From Palsa-189 sp963803735 (lineage in GTDB: Bacteria > Acidobacteriota > Terriglobia > Acidiferrales > UBA7541): a stretch of DNA of 64,000 nt. Under the pieces are notes generated by a model. It was not told the DNA's origin, did not search any database, and saw only the letters and a program-made list of their open reading frames with translations. This document shows positions 19,062-27,659 of the stretch, one piece after another; the stretch's first letter is position 1, and each line of letters opens with the position of its first letter. The DNA lies in the NCBI GenBank assembly GCA_963803735.1, contig CAWDNV010000023.1, positions 310,001-374,000 on the forward strand, given 5' to 3'. The position numbers and the translations under genes were made by a program.

Positions 19062-19103
19062 CCGCGGCTTCTACGCGCATTTTTCTGCGAGACAGAGGAT
19101 CCC

Positions 19104-20261
19104 GTGCCCTCTTCGCTTCCCTTGGCAATGCTGATCGTTTTCGGCTCGGCCAAGTTGCTCTCCGACCTCTTCGAACGCATCGGCCTGCCGGGAATTGCCG
19201 GCGAAATCCTGGCCGGAGTCCTGATTGGGCCAAGCGTGCTGCATTGGGTATCACCCAACGAGACGATGAAAGCGCTCTCCGACTTGGGCGTGCTGTTTCT
19301 CCTATTCAGTATTGGCCTCGATGTGCGTCTGGCGGATCTGCTGCGTGTGGGCCTGCTTTCGACCTTCGTGGCGGCTTTGGGCGAGGTAATCCCTTTTCTG
19401 GCTGGATGGGGAATCCTGCTCGCGTGGGGCGCGCCGCCGCACGCGGCTCTCTTCATGGGGGCCGCTCTCGTTGCCACGAGCGTGGGTATCTCGGCGTCGG
19501 TGCTGAAGCGGAGAAATCTCCTGCACCACCCGGCGAGCCAGATCATCCTGGCGGCTGCGGTAATCGATGATGTGTTGGGATTGATCGTCCTCGCGGTGGT
19601 CGGCAGTGTGGTGCGCGGCCGGTTCAATGTCGTGGAGATCGTCCTTACCGCGGCACTGGCGACAGCGTTTGTGGTCGTGACGGCGATGTGGGGAACGGGG
19701 GTAGTCTCACGAATCTTTCCTCATTTCCACTCTCGACTTCGCGCTGATGAGGCGCAGTTCGACGTGGCCATGATCCTTCTGTTCGGTTTGGCGGTCCTGG
19801 CGTTCTATGCAGGTGTGGCGGCGATTGTCGGAGCGTTTCTGGCTGGGCTGGCCCTTGCGGGCAGCGCCGATTCGCGCGTCCGCAATTTGACGCGGGGCGT
19901 AACAGAGCTTCTGGTGCCGTTCTTTCTCGCGGGAATCGGATTGAATTTCGATATCGGCATATTTCGATCCCCGTCGACCGTGTTGCTCGCGGTGGTGATT
20001 CTGGTTGCGGCCATCGCCACAAAGGTTCTCGGCTGCGGACTGGCGACGCTTCCGGCAGGATGGCATACCGCAGTGCGTGTCGGTGTCGGAATGATTCCGA
20101 GGGGTGAAGTTGCGATGGTCGCGGCGCAGCTCGGTTTGAGTATGCTGATTCTGAACGCGGCGGTTTACAGCGTGATTGTGTTTGTGGTCGTGGCCAGCGC
20201 TCTACTCACGCCGCCATTGTTGAAGATTGCCTTCGAAAAGCCCGTGCATCCCACACCCTAG
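19104..20261 (+). CDS. Cation:proton antiporter, CPA2 (Kef/NapA) type
   Basis: 385 residues from a GTG at 19104 with AGAGGAT five bases upstream. It has about 12 helices and no C-terminal RCK/TrkA domain. Family motifs include GLPGIAGEILAGVLIGPSVLHWV near the N-terminus, LFLLFSIGLDVRLADLLRVG, and ILAAAVIDDVLGLIVLAVV, which holds the twin-aspartate (DD) ion-binding pair in a discontinuous helix. VGMIPRGEVAMVAAQLG is the conserved arginine-containing segment. It is predicted to exchange Na+ or K+ for H+. It lies 42 bases behind the kinase and may be in its operon, which would suit control by phosphorylation, but that is inference. Confidence 0.9.
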   Translation: MPSSLPLAMLIVFGSAKLLSDLFERIGLPGIAGEILAGVLIGPSVLHWVSPNETMKALSDLGVLFLLFSIGLDVRLADLLRVGLLSTFVAALGEVIPFLAGWGILLAWGAPPHAALFMGAALVATSVGISASVLKRRNLLHHPASQIILAAAVIDDVLGLIVLAVVGSVVRGRFNVVEIVLTAALATAFVVVTAMWGTGVVSRIFPHFHSRLRADEAQFDVAMILLFGLAVLAFYAGVAAIVGAFLAGLALAGSADSRVRNLTRGVTELLVPFFLAGIGLNFDIGIFRSPSTVLLAVVILVAAIATKVLGCGLATLPAGWHTAVRVGVGMIPRGEVAMVAAQLGLSMLILNAAVYSVIVFVVVASALLTPPLLKIAFEKPVHPTP

Positions 20262-20268
20262 GTTCGCT

Positions 20269-21774
20269 CTATTTGCGTGAGCCGGTCCAGATGCCCTCTG
20301 CGGCGCCGGCTTCGATGTGGGAACCTCGGGCCGCCGACGCTTCCTGCAGGCGGAATTCCCGGTGAAGGGTGAGCATCGCCCGCTGCATGGCGTCGGCTTC
20401 GACAATCAGCGATATGTTGTACTCGGAGGAGCCCTGCGCGATGGCGATGATGTTGATCCCTTCGCGGCCCAATGCCGAAAACGTACGCCCGGCAACTCCG
20501 GGTATTCCGTGCATATTTTCGCCAACTACCGCAACTACGGCGATCCCGGAGTTCGATGAGACGTGCTCCACGGTTTGCTCGGCAATTTCGGGAGCAAAGG
20601 CTTGACGCAGAGCCTCGACGGTGCCTTTCTCGTCCGCGGAGGAGATCACGAAGCAGATATCGTTCTGCGAGGATGACTGAGAGACGAAAAGCACATTGGC
20701 GCGGAGCCCCGCTGTTGCCGCAAAGGACCTTGCCAGCACATCCGTCAGTCCCACGATGCCCGGGCCGCCGACGGTGATCATTGTGACGCCGCGAATAGCG
20801 GTCAGTGCCTTAACGCCTCCGCCATTCGAGTTGCCTCGGGCCGTGATTTTCGTGCCCGCTTTTTCCGGCGCAAAGCTGTTGCGGATCCACACCGGTACGC
20901 CCGCTGCGGTGACCGGCCGCAGGGTATTGGGATGCAAGACTTTGGCGCCGAAATAGGCCAGTTCGGCAGCTTCGTTGTACGAGATTTCGTCGATGGTACG
21001 CGCTTCGGGCACGAGCTTGGGGTCGGCTGTTTTTACGCCGTCCACATCGGTCCAGATGATGGTTTCCTGAGCGCCAAGCGCCGCGCCAAGGATAGTGGCG
21101 GAATAGTCGGAGCCGCCTCGGCCGAGCGTAGTCGGAACGCCGTCGACTGTTGCACCGATGAAGCCCGTGACGACGGGTACCACTCCCTTTTTCAGCAGAG
21201 GACGCAGGCGTTTCTCTGAGCGTTCGCGCGTGTGGTCCATCAGGGGTTCCGCGCGTCCATGATGTGGGTCGGTGACGATGACTTCGGTTGCGGATACGGG
21301 CACGCTGGAGACGCCGAGTTCATTCAAAGCGGCAGCCAGCAAGGGCGTCGAGAGGCGTTCGCCCATACCAGATATAGTGTCAAGGGCCCGAGGGGTTAGT
21401 TCGCGCAGCAGGGCAGTGCCTTGTAACAGCCGTTCCAATTCGGCGAGCACCGTGCCGAGGCTTTGATCGACTTCAGCGAGCCTGTGGGCGTCGCGAACCA
21501 AAGCTTCCAGGGCTTTTTTGTGATGATTCCGGAGGTCACCAACCACCTTCGTCGCGTACTCAGCGTCACCTGCTTCCGCGCGATGTGCGGCATCGATCAG
21601 CCGATTGGTAACGCCGCTCATGGCCGAAACCACGACCACAACGGAACCTTCCGACGCTGCTGACTTCACAATGGCGGCAGCTCGGGCGATGCAAGACGCG
21701 TCGCCCACTGAGGTTCCACCGAACTTCATAACGCACAGAAAAGCCATTTCAGTGTTGGGGCCTTTGCTGTTCAT
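20269..21774 (-). CDS. lysC: Aspartate kinase
   Basis: 501 residues. The kinase domain begins with VMKFGGTSVGD and includes FIGATVDGVPTTLGRGGSDYSA and IIWTDVDGVKTADPKLVPEAR, canonical aspartokinase motifs. The C-terminal part holds two ACT domains (TMITVGGPGIVGLTDVLARS; IAVVAVVGENMHGIPGVAGR), which bind lysine and/or threonine for feedback control. The overall layout resembles the ThrA/LysC-III group, but there is no fused homoserine dehydrogenase. It converts aspartate to 4-aspartyl phosphate, the first step toward lysine, threonine and methionine. The start may be 9 or 15 residues later (MAFLC, MKFGG). Convergent with the antiporter. Symbol given from function, not from an exact match. Confidence 0.9.
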   Translation of the reverse strand: MNSKGPNTEMAFLCVMKFGGTSVGDASCIARAAAIVKSAASEGSVVVVVSAMSGVTNRLIDAAHRAEAGDAEYATKVVGDLRNHHKKALEALVRDAHRLAEVDQSLGTVLAELERLLQGTALLRELTPRALDTISGMGERLSTPLLAAALNELGVSSVPVSATEVIVTDPHHGRAEPLMDHTRERSEKRLRPLLKKGVVPVVTGFIGATVDGVPTTLGRGGSDYSATILGAALGAQETIIWTDVDGVKTADPKLVPEARTIDEISYNEAAELAYFGAKVLHPNTLRPVTAAGVPVWIRNSFAPEKAGTKITARGNSNGGGVKALTAIRGVTMITVGGPGIVGLTDVLARSFAATAGLRANVLFVSQSSSQNDICFVISSADEKGTVEALRQAFAPEIAEQTVEHVSSNSGIAVVAVVGENMHGIPGVAGRTFSALGREGINIIAIAQGSSEYNISLIVEADAMQRAMLTLHREFRLQEASAARGSHIEAGAAEGIWTGSRK

Positions 21775-21987
21775 TCCGTAATTCCGTATTCCTCAATTTG
21801 TAAGCCGCGCTCTATAGTCACCCGGTGGTGAGTCGGGCGCAATGTGTTTACGCGGCCGTCGATTTTACAACAGAGCTTCGGCGACGCACCCGACTTCGTC
21901 GAGGCCGTGTGCCAAAGGAGAACGCAAGTGACAGGGCGGCTCTCCGAGACTATCATCGCCCTCATGGGGTTTGGATGTGGAGGAAAG

Positions 21988-22563
21988 ATGACGCGAGCAT
22001 TCTGCGTTTGCGCGTTGGTCCTTGCCGCATGTCCGCTTGTGCTGCCGGCCGTTGCCCAGGAGTCTGCGAAAAAGGCGGAGGCGCTCAAGCCGGTTCCGAG
22101 CCCTTCGCAAGTAGTTTTGGCACAGTGGAACGACATTGGCCGCAAGCTCGTGGCGATGGCGGAAGATTTGCCCGAAAACAAGTACGATTACAAACCCCAT
22201 CCCGATTCGCGGACGTTTGTGGCTCAACTCTTACATGTGTCAGCCTCCATGTATTACTTCACTGACGTGGCGCAAGGCCAAAAAGTGCGTTATGGAGACG
22301 ATCCCAGCCGCGATCAGCTGAAAACGAAGGCCCAGGTCGTGGCATTCGTGAAAAAGTCAGTGGAAGACGGAGCAACTCTGATCAAAGCAAAGGGCGATGC
22401 GGGAATGACGGCGGTAGTTCAGGACCCGGAATCAAACCAGAAGCTTCGTGTATCGGAACTCGCTTATAGCGTTATCGAACACTCGGGTGAACACTACGGC
22501 CAGTTGGTGGTGTATTACAGAATTAATGGCATGGTGCCGCCGGAATCCCGCCCAAAAAAATAA
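21988..22563 (+). CDS. Exported DinB-like protein
   Basis: 191 residues from the ATG at 21988, with GGAGGAAAG directly upstream; longer in-frame starts are not supported. A signal peptide (FCVCALVLAACPLVLPAVAQE) leads a four-helix bundle of the DinB superfamily: LAQWNDIGRKLVAMAEDLP, SRTFVAQLLHVSASMYYFTD, and the C-terminal IEHSGEHYGQLVVYYRINGM. Family members bind a metal through three His residues; here candidates are H at LLHVSA and HSGEHYGQ. DinB proteins are usually cytoplasmic, so an exported one is notable, though common in Acidobacteria. Role unknown. Confidence 0.85.
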   Translation: MTRAFCVCALVLAACPLVLPAVAQESAKKAEALKPVPSPSQVVLAQWNDIGRKLVAMAEDLPENKYDYKPHPDSRTFVAQLLHVSASMYYFTDVAQGQKVRYGDDPSRDQLKTKAQVVAFVKKSVEDGATLIKAKGDAGMTAVVQDPESNQKLRVSELAYSVIEHSGEHYGQLVVYYRINGMVPPESRPKK

Positions 22564-22635
22564 CGCCAGCAAAGATAAACGGCCGGACTTCTGAAGCGGC
22601 CTCCTTCCGCGCGCTCGCGTGCCCAACATCCCAAA

Positions 22636-22663
22636 TTGACAGTACAATAAGCCTATAGATAAG
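22636..22663 (+). promoter_or_regulatory. Possible sigma70 promoter for the PDLSGVW/histidine-kinase unit
   Basis: A perfect -35 box TTGACA (22636-22641) is followed by the AT-rich TATAGATAAG segment at about -10 distance, though the -10 match is imperfect. It lies about 60 bases upstream of the 22725 start. Confidence 0.3.
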
Positions 22664-22724
22664 CAGTGTTATAGGGACCCCGTGTGGAAATATCGGCAAA
22701 ATTGACGGGCAGGCGAGCTTAGCA

Positions 22725-23453
22725 TTGCGCAGGCGAACACTCAGGTCGATTGGGGCGCTGGCAATTACGATTGCATTTTCATCGGCCCTGCTTTCATTTG
22801 GGCAAAATATGAGCCGGCCTTTTGCCCCGCGAAATCAAAGTGGCGCCTCCGCCCCCGACTTGTCGGGCGTTTGGCTCGAGAAACAAAATCCGATCACCTT
22901 CAGTCCGAAAGAGCCTCCCTTTCAGCCGTGGGCGGAAGCCAAATATAAGTCAGTGAAGCCAGGTTACGGTCCGCACGCGACTCCGGATTCGCAAGACCCG
23001 ATTTTGCAGTGTTATCCGCCCGGCGTGCCGCGGATCATGTTAATTCCATTTCCCATGCAGATCATTCAGCTGCCCGGTCAAGTGATGATGGTTTTCGAAT
23101 ATGACCATTTCGTGCGCTTTATCGACCTGGAGCGGCGGCAGCATCCAAAAGATTTGAACCCATCCTGGATGGGCGATTCGATCGGCCATTGGGAAGGCGA
23201 TACTTTAGTGGTCGATACGATCGGCTTGAACGACAAAACCTGGCTCGATCAGGTAGGGCACCCGCATTCGGAGGCGCTGCACGTGATCGAACGCTTCCGC
23301 CGGCCAGATCATGACACTTTGGTGGACGACATAACCATTGATGATCCGAAAGCCTACCTGAAGCCCTGGAACGGCCAGCAGATCTTTACTCTTAGACGTG
23401 GCTGGCACCTGCTCGAATACGTTTGCGAAGACAATATGGCGGATCCGCGATGA
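22725..23453 (+). CDS. Secreted PDLSGVW-family protein coupled to a histidine kinase
   Basis: 242 residues from a TTG at 22725 (uncertain; no strong ribosome site). A signal peptide (GALAITIAFSSALLSFGQ) precedes the motif APDLSGVWLEKQNP. The rest (ILQCYPPGVPR, FPMQIIQLPGQV, WMGDSIGHWEGDTLVVD, EALHVIERF, FTLRRGWHLLEYVCEDN) aligns with the 543-1475 protein. The C-terminal Trp/His/Glu-rich fold is unknown. Its stop codon overlaps the histidine kinase start as ATGA, so the two are translationally coupled; the protein may present a signal to the kinase's periplasmic domain. That role is inference. Confidence 0.78.
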   Translation: MRRRTLRSIGALAITIAFSSALLSFGQNMSRPFAPRNQSGASAPDLSGVWLEKQNPITFSPKEPPFQPWAEAKYKSVKPGYGPHATPDSQDPILQCYPPGVPRIMLIPFPMQIIQLPGQVMMVFEYDHFVRFIDLERRQHPKDLNPSWMGDSIGHWEGDTLVVDTIGLNDKTWLDQVGHPHSEALHVIERFRRPDHDTLVDDITIDDPKAYLKPWNGQQIFTLRRGWHLLEYVCEDNMADPR

Positions 23454-25198
23454 AGTGGTCCAAAAGAGCGGCGATAGAGCTGGCAGCCATTCTAGGAATG
23501 GTTGCTGTGGTCTGTACTCTGGCCGTTTTGCAGTATCGCTGGACCGGCGAGATCAGCCACTCGGAGCAACAGCGACTGAAAGCCAATTTGACGACCAGCG
23601 TTCGCGGATTCGATCAGGAATTTTCCTATGATTTCGAGCGGCTGTGTGAAGCGTTTGAGATTGATCCCGAAGTCCCGCAGGCCAACCTGGAGAGCCGCAT
23701 CGTCCGCCAGCAGGGCGATTGGCAACGAACGGCATCGCGGCCGGCCTTGCTCGGTGCGATAGATATCTGGAGGCTGGAAGAAGGGCACGGCAGCTTCGAA
23801 TCATACGAGGCTGGCGGCAAGCGCTTCGTCGAGACAACCTGGCAAGAGCGGCTGAGCTCGTTGCGTCCTTACCTCGATAGACAAAGCGAGTTGCTGAATG
23901 CTCGTGTCATAGGGGACCGCCAGGCTCTCTACTATCCTTGGACTTTTCTCGGTTCCACGCCGGCTCTTATTCGCCCGATCTTTCATGTGGAAAATGCGCA
24001 AGACATGTACGTACAACTCCAGGGATTCTTGATCCTGGAGTTCAACAGGAATTTCCTCGAGAAGCAGTACGTGCCTGACTTAGTCTTGAGGCATTTTGGC
24101 GAGCCGAGGTTGCTGAGCTTTGGAGTTGCCGTTCGAACAATGAACGCTCCTTACCGCACCATATATACATCCAGCGCCAATTCCGCCGCCTCCAGCTCTG
24201 CGCCCGATGCAGCCGTGAATCTCGTCGAAGCAGTGGCCGAGGAGGCACGGCGCCGCGGCCATGCCCAGGTGCAGGCAACCGCCGAAAATGACCAGTGGCA
24301 GCTCGTGGTGCAGGATCCGGCGGGCTCCGTAGATGTCGGTGTTGCACAATGGCGGCATCGCAACTTGGCTATCAGTTTCGGTTTGCTGGCAGTTTTGGCG
24401 GGAACAATGATGCTGTTGTTCTCTGTGTCGCGTAGAGCCGAACGGTTGGCCAAGCTCCAGATGGAGTTCGTGGCGGGCGTCTCCCATGAATTGTGCACGC
24501 CTTTGGCGGTAATCAACTCCGCGGCCGAAAACATTGTTGATGGCGTCGTCGAAGGCGCCGCGCAGGTACAAGAATACGGAACCATTATCCGAGAACAGGG
24601 ACGGCGGCTAGAGCGCCTGGTGGATGAGGTGCTCTTATTTGCGGCAGGGCGCGTGGGCCGCTTTGGATACGATCTGCGGCCAACCGAAGTCGTCCCGATT
24701 TTGGAGCAGAGCCTGTCGGCGTCCGAAGCGATGCTGCGCGATGAAGGTTTCATGTTTCACAAAGAGATCAGTCCAGAGCTGCCCTTTGTCGTCGCGGATC
24801 CTGAAGCGCTGGGCAAATGCGTGGAAAACTTGATTAGCAATGCCATGAAATATTCGGGCCAGAGCCGCTGGGTGGCTCTGCGGGCGGGCAGCGTTTTGAA
24901 TCAGGGATCGTCTGAAGTGCAAATCAGTGTCGAAGACAAAGGAATCGGGATTTCGCCCGCGGATCTTCCGCACGTTTTTGAACCCTTCTATCGTGCCGAA
25001 AGCGTCCGTGATAGCCAGGTCAGAGGCGTAGGCCTTGGTCTTTATTTGGTAAAACGCATGATGGAAGCGATGGGTGGTCGCGTGAGCGTATCCAGCAAGC
25101 TCTCCAAGGGGTCCGTCTTTACCCTGCATTTTCCGGTGTTCGATTCTGCGGAGCCACACCACACTCCCGCCGTCAAAGCTGAGGTAGTCAAGAGTTAG
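23450..25198 (+). CDS. Sensor histidine kinase with periplasmic sensor domain
   Basis: 582 residues from the ATG at 23450. TM1 (about 8-27) and TM2 (about 305-325) enclose a ~275-residue periplasmic sensor I do not recognise. No clear HAMP follows. The H-box is VSHELCTPLAV with H346 as phosphoacceptor; Cys349 replaces the usual Arg/Lys of HELRTP. The N-box is ENLISNAMKYS (about 459-469), G1 is DKGIGI, and G2 is GVGLGLYLVKRMM. It is coupled to the secreted protein upstream. Its likely partner is the OmpR-type regulator at 26811, separated from it by two genes. Confidence 0.92.
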   Translation: MKWSKRAAIELAAILGMVAVVCTLAVLQYRWTGEISHSEQQRLKANLTTSVRGFDQEFSYDFERLCEAFEIDPEVPQANLESRIVRQQGDWQRTASRPALLGAIDIWRLEEGHGSFESYEAGGKRFVETTWQERLSSLRPYLDRQSELLNARVIGDRQALYYPWTFLGSTPALIRPIFHVENAQDMYVQLQGFLILEFNRNFLEKQYVPDLVLRHFGEPRLLSFGVAVRTMNAPYRTIYTSSANSAASSSAPDAAVNLVEAVAEEARRRGHAQVQATAENDQWQLVVQDPAGSVDVGVAQWRHRNLAISFGLLAVLAGTMMLLFSVSRRAERLAKLQMEFVAGVSHELCTPLAVINSAAENIVDGVVEGAAQVQEYGTIIREQGRRLERLVDEVLLFAAGRVGRFGYDLRPTEVVPILEQSLSASEAMLRDEGFMFHKEISPELPFVVADPEALGKCVENLISNAMKYSGQSRWVALRAGSVLNQGSSEVQISVEDKGIGISPADLPHVFEPFYRAESVRDSQVRGVGLGLYLVKRMMEAMGGRVSVSSKLSKGSVFTLHFPVFDSAEPHHTPAVKAEVVKS

Positions 25199-25263
25199 GC
25201 CGCTTAAAGCGGACAGACTTGCGACACCCGCGGCGGCTCGCAGAAATCAGGGCTAATTCGAGG

Positions 25264-25289
25264 TTAAGGCCTCTTAACGGCGATTTAAC
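25264..25289 (+). promoter_or_regulatory. Candidate OmpR-type regulator site upstream of the HupE-like gene
   Basis: Three direct half-sites, TTAAG (25264), TTAAC (25274) and TTAAC (25285), spaced 10 and 11 bases, so on one helix face. This is the layout bound by OmpR/PhoB-type regulators. A related array lies upstream of the TonB receptor (29170-29194), and both share GCGATTTAAC. The site is 78-103 bases before the HupE-like start. Binding is inferred. Confidence 0.5.
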
Positions 25290-25366
25290 TCTGTTCATCT
25301 TCCTGATAGGCGCACAATCTCTTTCACTGGAAACGATAATCCGGCCGCGAAAAGAAAGGCTGCAAG

Positions 25367-26062
25367 ATGATTAGGCGGAGCTTGTTGCTGGGAGCTGTCG
25401 CGGTCCTGATGGCGTCAATTTTGTGGCCGACGATTGCGGCCGCGCATAACGTGTCCAAGCGCGATGCGTCCTTCGTCCAGTCAAATAGCGGAGCCGCGAT
25501 CGGACCATTTCTTTACCTCGGCGCGAAACATATGGTCACCGGGTATGACCACATCTTGTTCCTGGTCGGCGTCATCTTTTTTCTCTATCGCCTCAAGGAC
25601 ATCGTTCAGTACGTCAGCCTTTTCACCTTGGGCCATAGCACTACGCTGCTACTGGGAGTTTTTGGACACGTGCGCGCGAATCCGTACCTGATCGACGCCA
25701 TCATCGCACTGTCGGTGGTGTATAAGGCGTTCGATAATATGGGCGGCTTCCAGCGCTTCCTCGGTTTTGAGCCAAATACAAAAGTTGCAGTGCTGATTTT
25801 CGGGTTATTCCATGGATTTGGACTGGCTACCAAGCTTCAGGAATTGACTCTATCGCAGAGTGGCTTGGTCACGAACATAATCAGCTTCAACGTCGGAGTG
25901 GAAATCGGGCAAGTCCTTGCTTTGTCGGCAGTCCTCATCGCACTGAGCTATTGGCGCATGCAGGGCGGCTTCCTGAAACATGCTTTTGCGACGAATACCG
26001 CGCTCATGACGGGCGGATTCATTCTCTTGAGCTATCAGCTCGCGGGGTATCTGGCACAATGA
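25367..26062 (+). CDS. HupE/UreJ-family membrane protein
   Basis: 231 residues. A signal-like N-terminus (SLLLGAVAVLMASILWPTIA) ends AAAHNVSK, so the mature protein may start with His. About six helices follow with HupE/UreJ_2 motifs: MVTGYDHILFLVGVIFFLYR, FTLGHSTTLLLG, IALSVVYKAFDN, FGLFHGFGLATKL and FNVGVEIGQVLAL. Several His/Asp/Glu residues sit within helices, as in nickel/cobalt permeases. Family members are proposed nickel or other metal transporters or reservoirs, but no hydrogenase or urease genes are in this window. Its stop overlaps the next start as ATGA. Candidate regulator half-sites lie upstream. Confidence 0.87.
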   Translation: MIRRSLLLGAVAVLMASILWPTIAAAHNVSKRDASFVQSNSGAAIGPFLYLGAKHMVTGYDHILFLVGVIFFLYRLKDIVQYVSLFTLGHSTTLLLGVFGHVRANPYLIDAIIALSVVYKAFDNMGGFQRFLGFEPNTKVAVLIFGLFHGFGLATKLQELTLSQSGLVTNIISFNVGVEIGQVLALSAVLIALSYWRMQGGFLKHAFATNTALMTGGFILLSYQLAGYLAQ

Positions 26063-26748
26063 CAAACGGAGACGGCATCGCTGCGGTCGAGGCCCCATCG
26101 AAAAAGCGGATTCTGAAAGCTACCGGTTTAGCGGCGCTGATCGCAGTAATTATCTTCTTCACGATCGTCATGCCAGCAGAATTGGGGAAAGATCCCCTTC
26201 ATACTGGCGCTGCTTTGGGTCTGATGAATCTCTCCAAGCCCGTCAATGCAGCGGCAACGGCGGCAACGGCAACCATTGATGCCACTCCGGCCGCTCCGAC
26301 ACGTGAAGTTGGAGCAGCGGGCGAAGCGCCAATCGTTAAAGGCACGTTCTCTGCGCAACCTGACCGATATAAAATCGACTCCCGCGAATTGAAGCTCGGC
26401 CCGGGAGAGGGAATGGAGATCAAGTACCACATGCAAAAGGGAGCCGGCATGGTGTATTCATGGACCTCCGACGCAAAGATCTCCTACGAATTTCACGGGG
26501 AGCCTGACGTCAAACCGGCAGGAGCGCCGGAAGACTACTTCGAGAGCTATGAGAAAGACGACGCGGTTGGGAAAAACCAATCGAACGGCACCTTTACATC
26601 GCCGAGCACTGGGATCCAGGGATGGTTTTGGGATAATGAAAGCAGTGCGCCGGTAACCGTCAAGCTTTTCACCGCGGGCTTCTACGATTACATCCTCCAG
26701 AATAAGGACGACGTTAAGACGCGCTTGCAACCTACGGAGCTAAAATAG
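26059..26748 (+). CDS. Transmembrane anchor protein
   Basis: 229 residues from the ATG at 26059, overlapping the HupE-like stop by ATGA. After a short cytoplasmic N-terminus, one helix (about 24-42, GLAALIAVIIFFTIVMPAEL) ends in PAELGKDPLHTGAALGL, as in proteins annotated 'transmembrane anchor protein' that sit beside HupE/UreJ genes in Proteobacteria (recollection). An Ala/Thr-rich linker leads to a periplasmic beta-rich domain (SRELKLGPGEGMEIKYHMQK, MVYSWTSDAKISYEFHGEP, GIQGWFWDNESSAPVTVKLF). It probably works with the HupE-like permease. Function is otherwise unknown. Confidence 0.8.
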   Translation: MTNGDGIAAVEAPSKKRILKATGLAALIAVIIFFTIVMPAELGKDPLHTGAALGLMNLSKPVNAAATAATATIDATPAAPTREVGAAGEAPIVKGTFSAQPDRYKIDSRELKLGPGEGMEIKYHMQKGAGMVYSWTSDAKISYEFHGEPDVKPAGAPEDYFESYEKDDAVGKNQSNGTFTSPSTGIQGWFWDNESSAPVTVKLFTAGFYDYILQNKDDVKTRLQPTELK

Positions 26749-26810
26749 CTTCTCTGAAGAAGGAAGAGTGAGTAGCCAAGGTCCGCCGGCGGATAATTGA
26801 ATCATCCCGC

Positions 26811-27497
26811 ATGAATGCAAAAATACTGATCGTGGAAGACGAAGCAGGCTTAGCCACGACCCTGAAAGATCGCTTGCAGAAGGAAGGGCATACCGTAAGC
26901 GTCGCTCGCGATGGCAATTCCGGAATGGATCTCGCCACGCGTGAACCCTTTGATCTCCTGATTCTCGATCTTATGCTGCCGGGGCAGAATGGCTTGACCA
27001 TTTGCCAGAAACTTCGCCAGCTTGGTTCGAATGAACCGATTCTGATGCTCACTGCGCGCAGACAGACCATGGACAAAGTGGTCGGCCTGCGAACCGGCGC
27101 CGACGATTACCTGACAAAGCCATTCAAAATGGTCGAATTACTGGCGCGTGTGGATGCACTGTTGCGGCGTGCGGGGTCGGGGAAGACCACGGGGCCGGTC
27201 CGCCATCAGTTCGGCGATTTGCAGATTGATACTCGAAGCACTGAGCTTACGCGGGAGGGGCGACCGGTGGCTCTTTCGGCCAAGGAATTTCAGTTGCTAA
27301 AATATTTTGTGGAACATCGCGGAGCAACGCTTTCCCGCGACGAATTGCTCAAGGAAGTGTGGGGCTACGGGGGCCAACCAACCACTCGGACGGTCGATGT
27401 GCATGTTGCCTGGCTGAGGCAAAAGATCGAAAAAGACCCTAAGAATCCTCAGTTCATCCTGACGATGGTTGGGCTTGGCTACAAATTCGTCGGCTGA
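26811..27497 (+). CDS. OmpR/PhoB-family response regulator
   Basis: 228 residues. The receiver domain has the acidic pair E9/D10, phosphoacceptor D53 (LLILDLMLPG), T81 and K103 (LTKPF). The C-terminal winged helix (about 128-228) has typical trans_reg_C features: ALSAKEFQLLKYFVEHRG, LSRDELLKEVWGY, RTVDVHVAWLRQKIEKDP and GLGYKFVG. No good ribosome site is visible before the ATG. Its kinase is probably the one at 23450. Predicted targets are the TTAAC-like arrays at 25264 and 29170. Confidence 0.93.
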   Translation: MNAKILIVEDEAGLATTLKDRLQKEGHTVSVARDGNSGMDLATREPFDLLILDLMLPGQNGLTICQKLRQLGSNEPILMLTARRQTMDKVVGLRTGADDYLTKPFKMVELLARVDALLRRAGSGKTTGPVRHQFGDLQIDTRSTELTREGRPVALSAKEFQLLKYFVEHRGATLSRDELLKEVWGYGGQPTTRTVDVHVAWLRQKIEKDPKNPQFILTMVGLGYKFVG

Positions 27498-27531
27498 TTG
27501 GGACATTTGATTCGGCAAATTATGAATGAAA

Positions 27532-27548
27532 TTTAGCGCCGATTTTAC
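27532..27548 (+). promoter_or_regulatory. Weak third regulator-like site upstream of DUF6152
   Basis: TTTAGC at 27532 and TTTTAC at 27543 are spaced 11 bases, as in the stronger arrays at 25264 and 29170. It is more degenerate than those two, and 112-128 bases before the DUF6152 start. Confidence 0.25.
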
Positions 27549-27612
27549 TTCCGGGATCCGGCTTTCAGCCGATGATTAATTTGCGGCGCGGCGGCTACCT
27601 TAATTGCTATAA

Positions 27613-27626
27613 CTCTTTATAAAGAG
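27613..27626. promoter_or_regulatory. Perfect 14-bp palindrome upstream of DUF6152
   Basis: CTCTTTATAAAGAG, an exact palindrome 33 bases before the DUF6152 ATG. It could be an operator or part of the leader; no protein can be assigned. Confidence 0.35.
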
Positions 27627-27659
27627 GCGGCTCCGGCGCCGTTGCCATCAAGAGAAGCC

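Noticed and set aside
25367..26748. Hydrogenase or urease accessory operon because of HupE/UreJ
   Set aside because: No hydrogenase or urease structural or maturation gene is present in the window.
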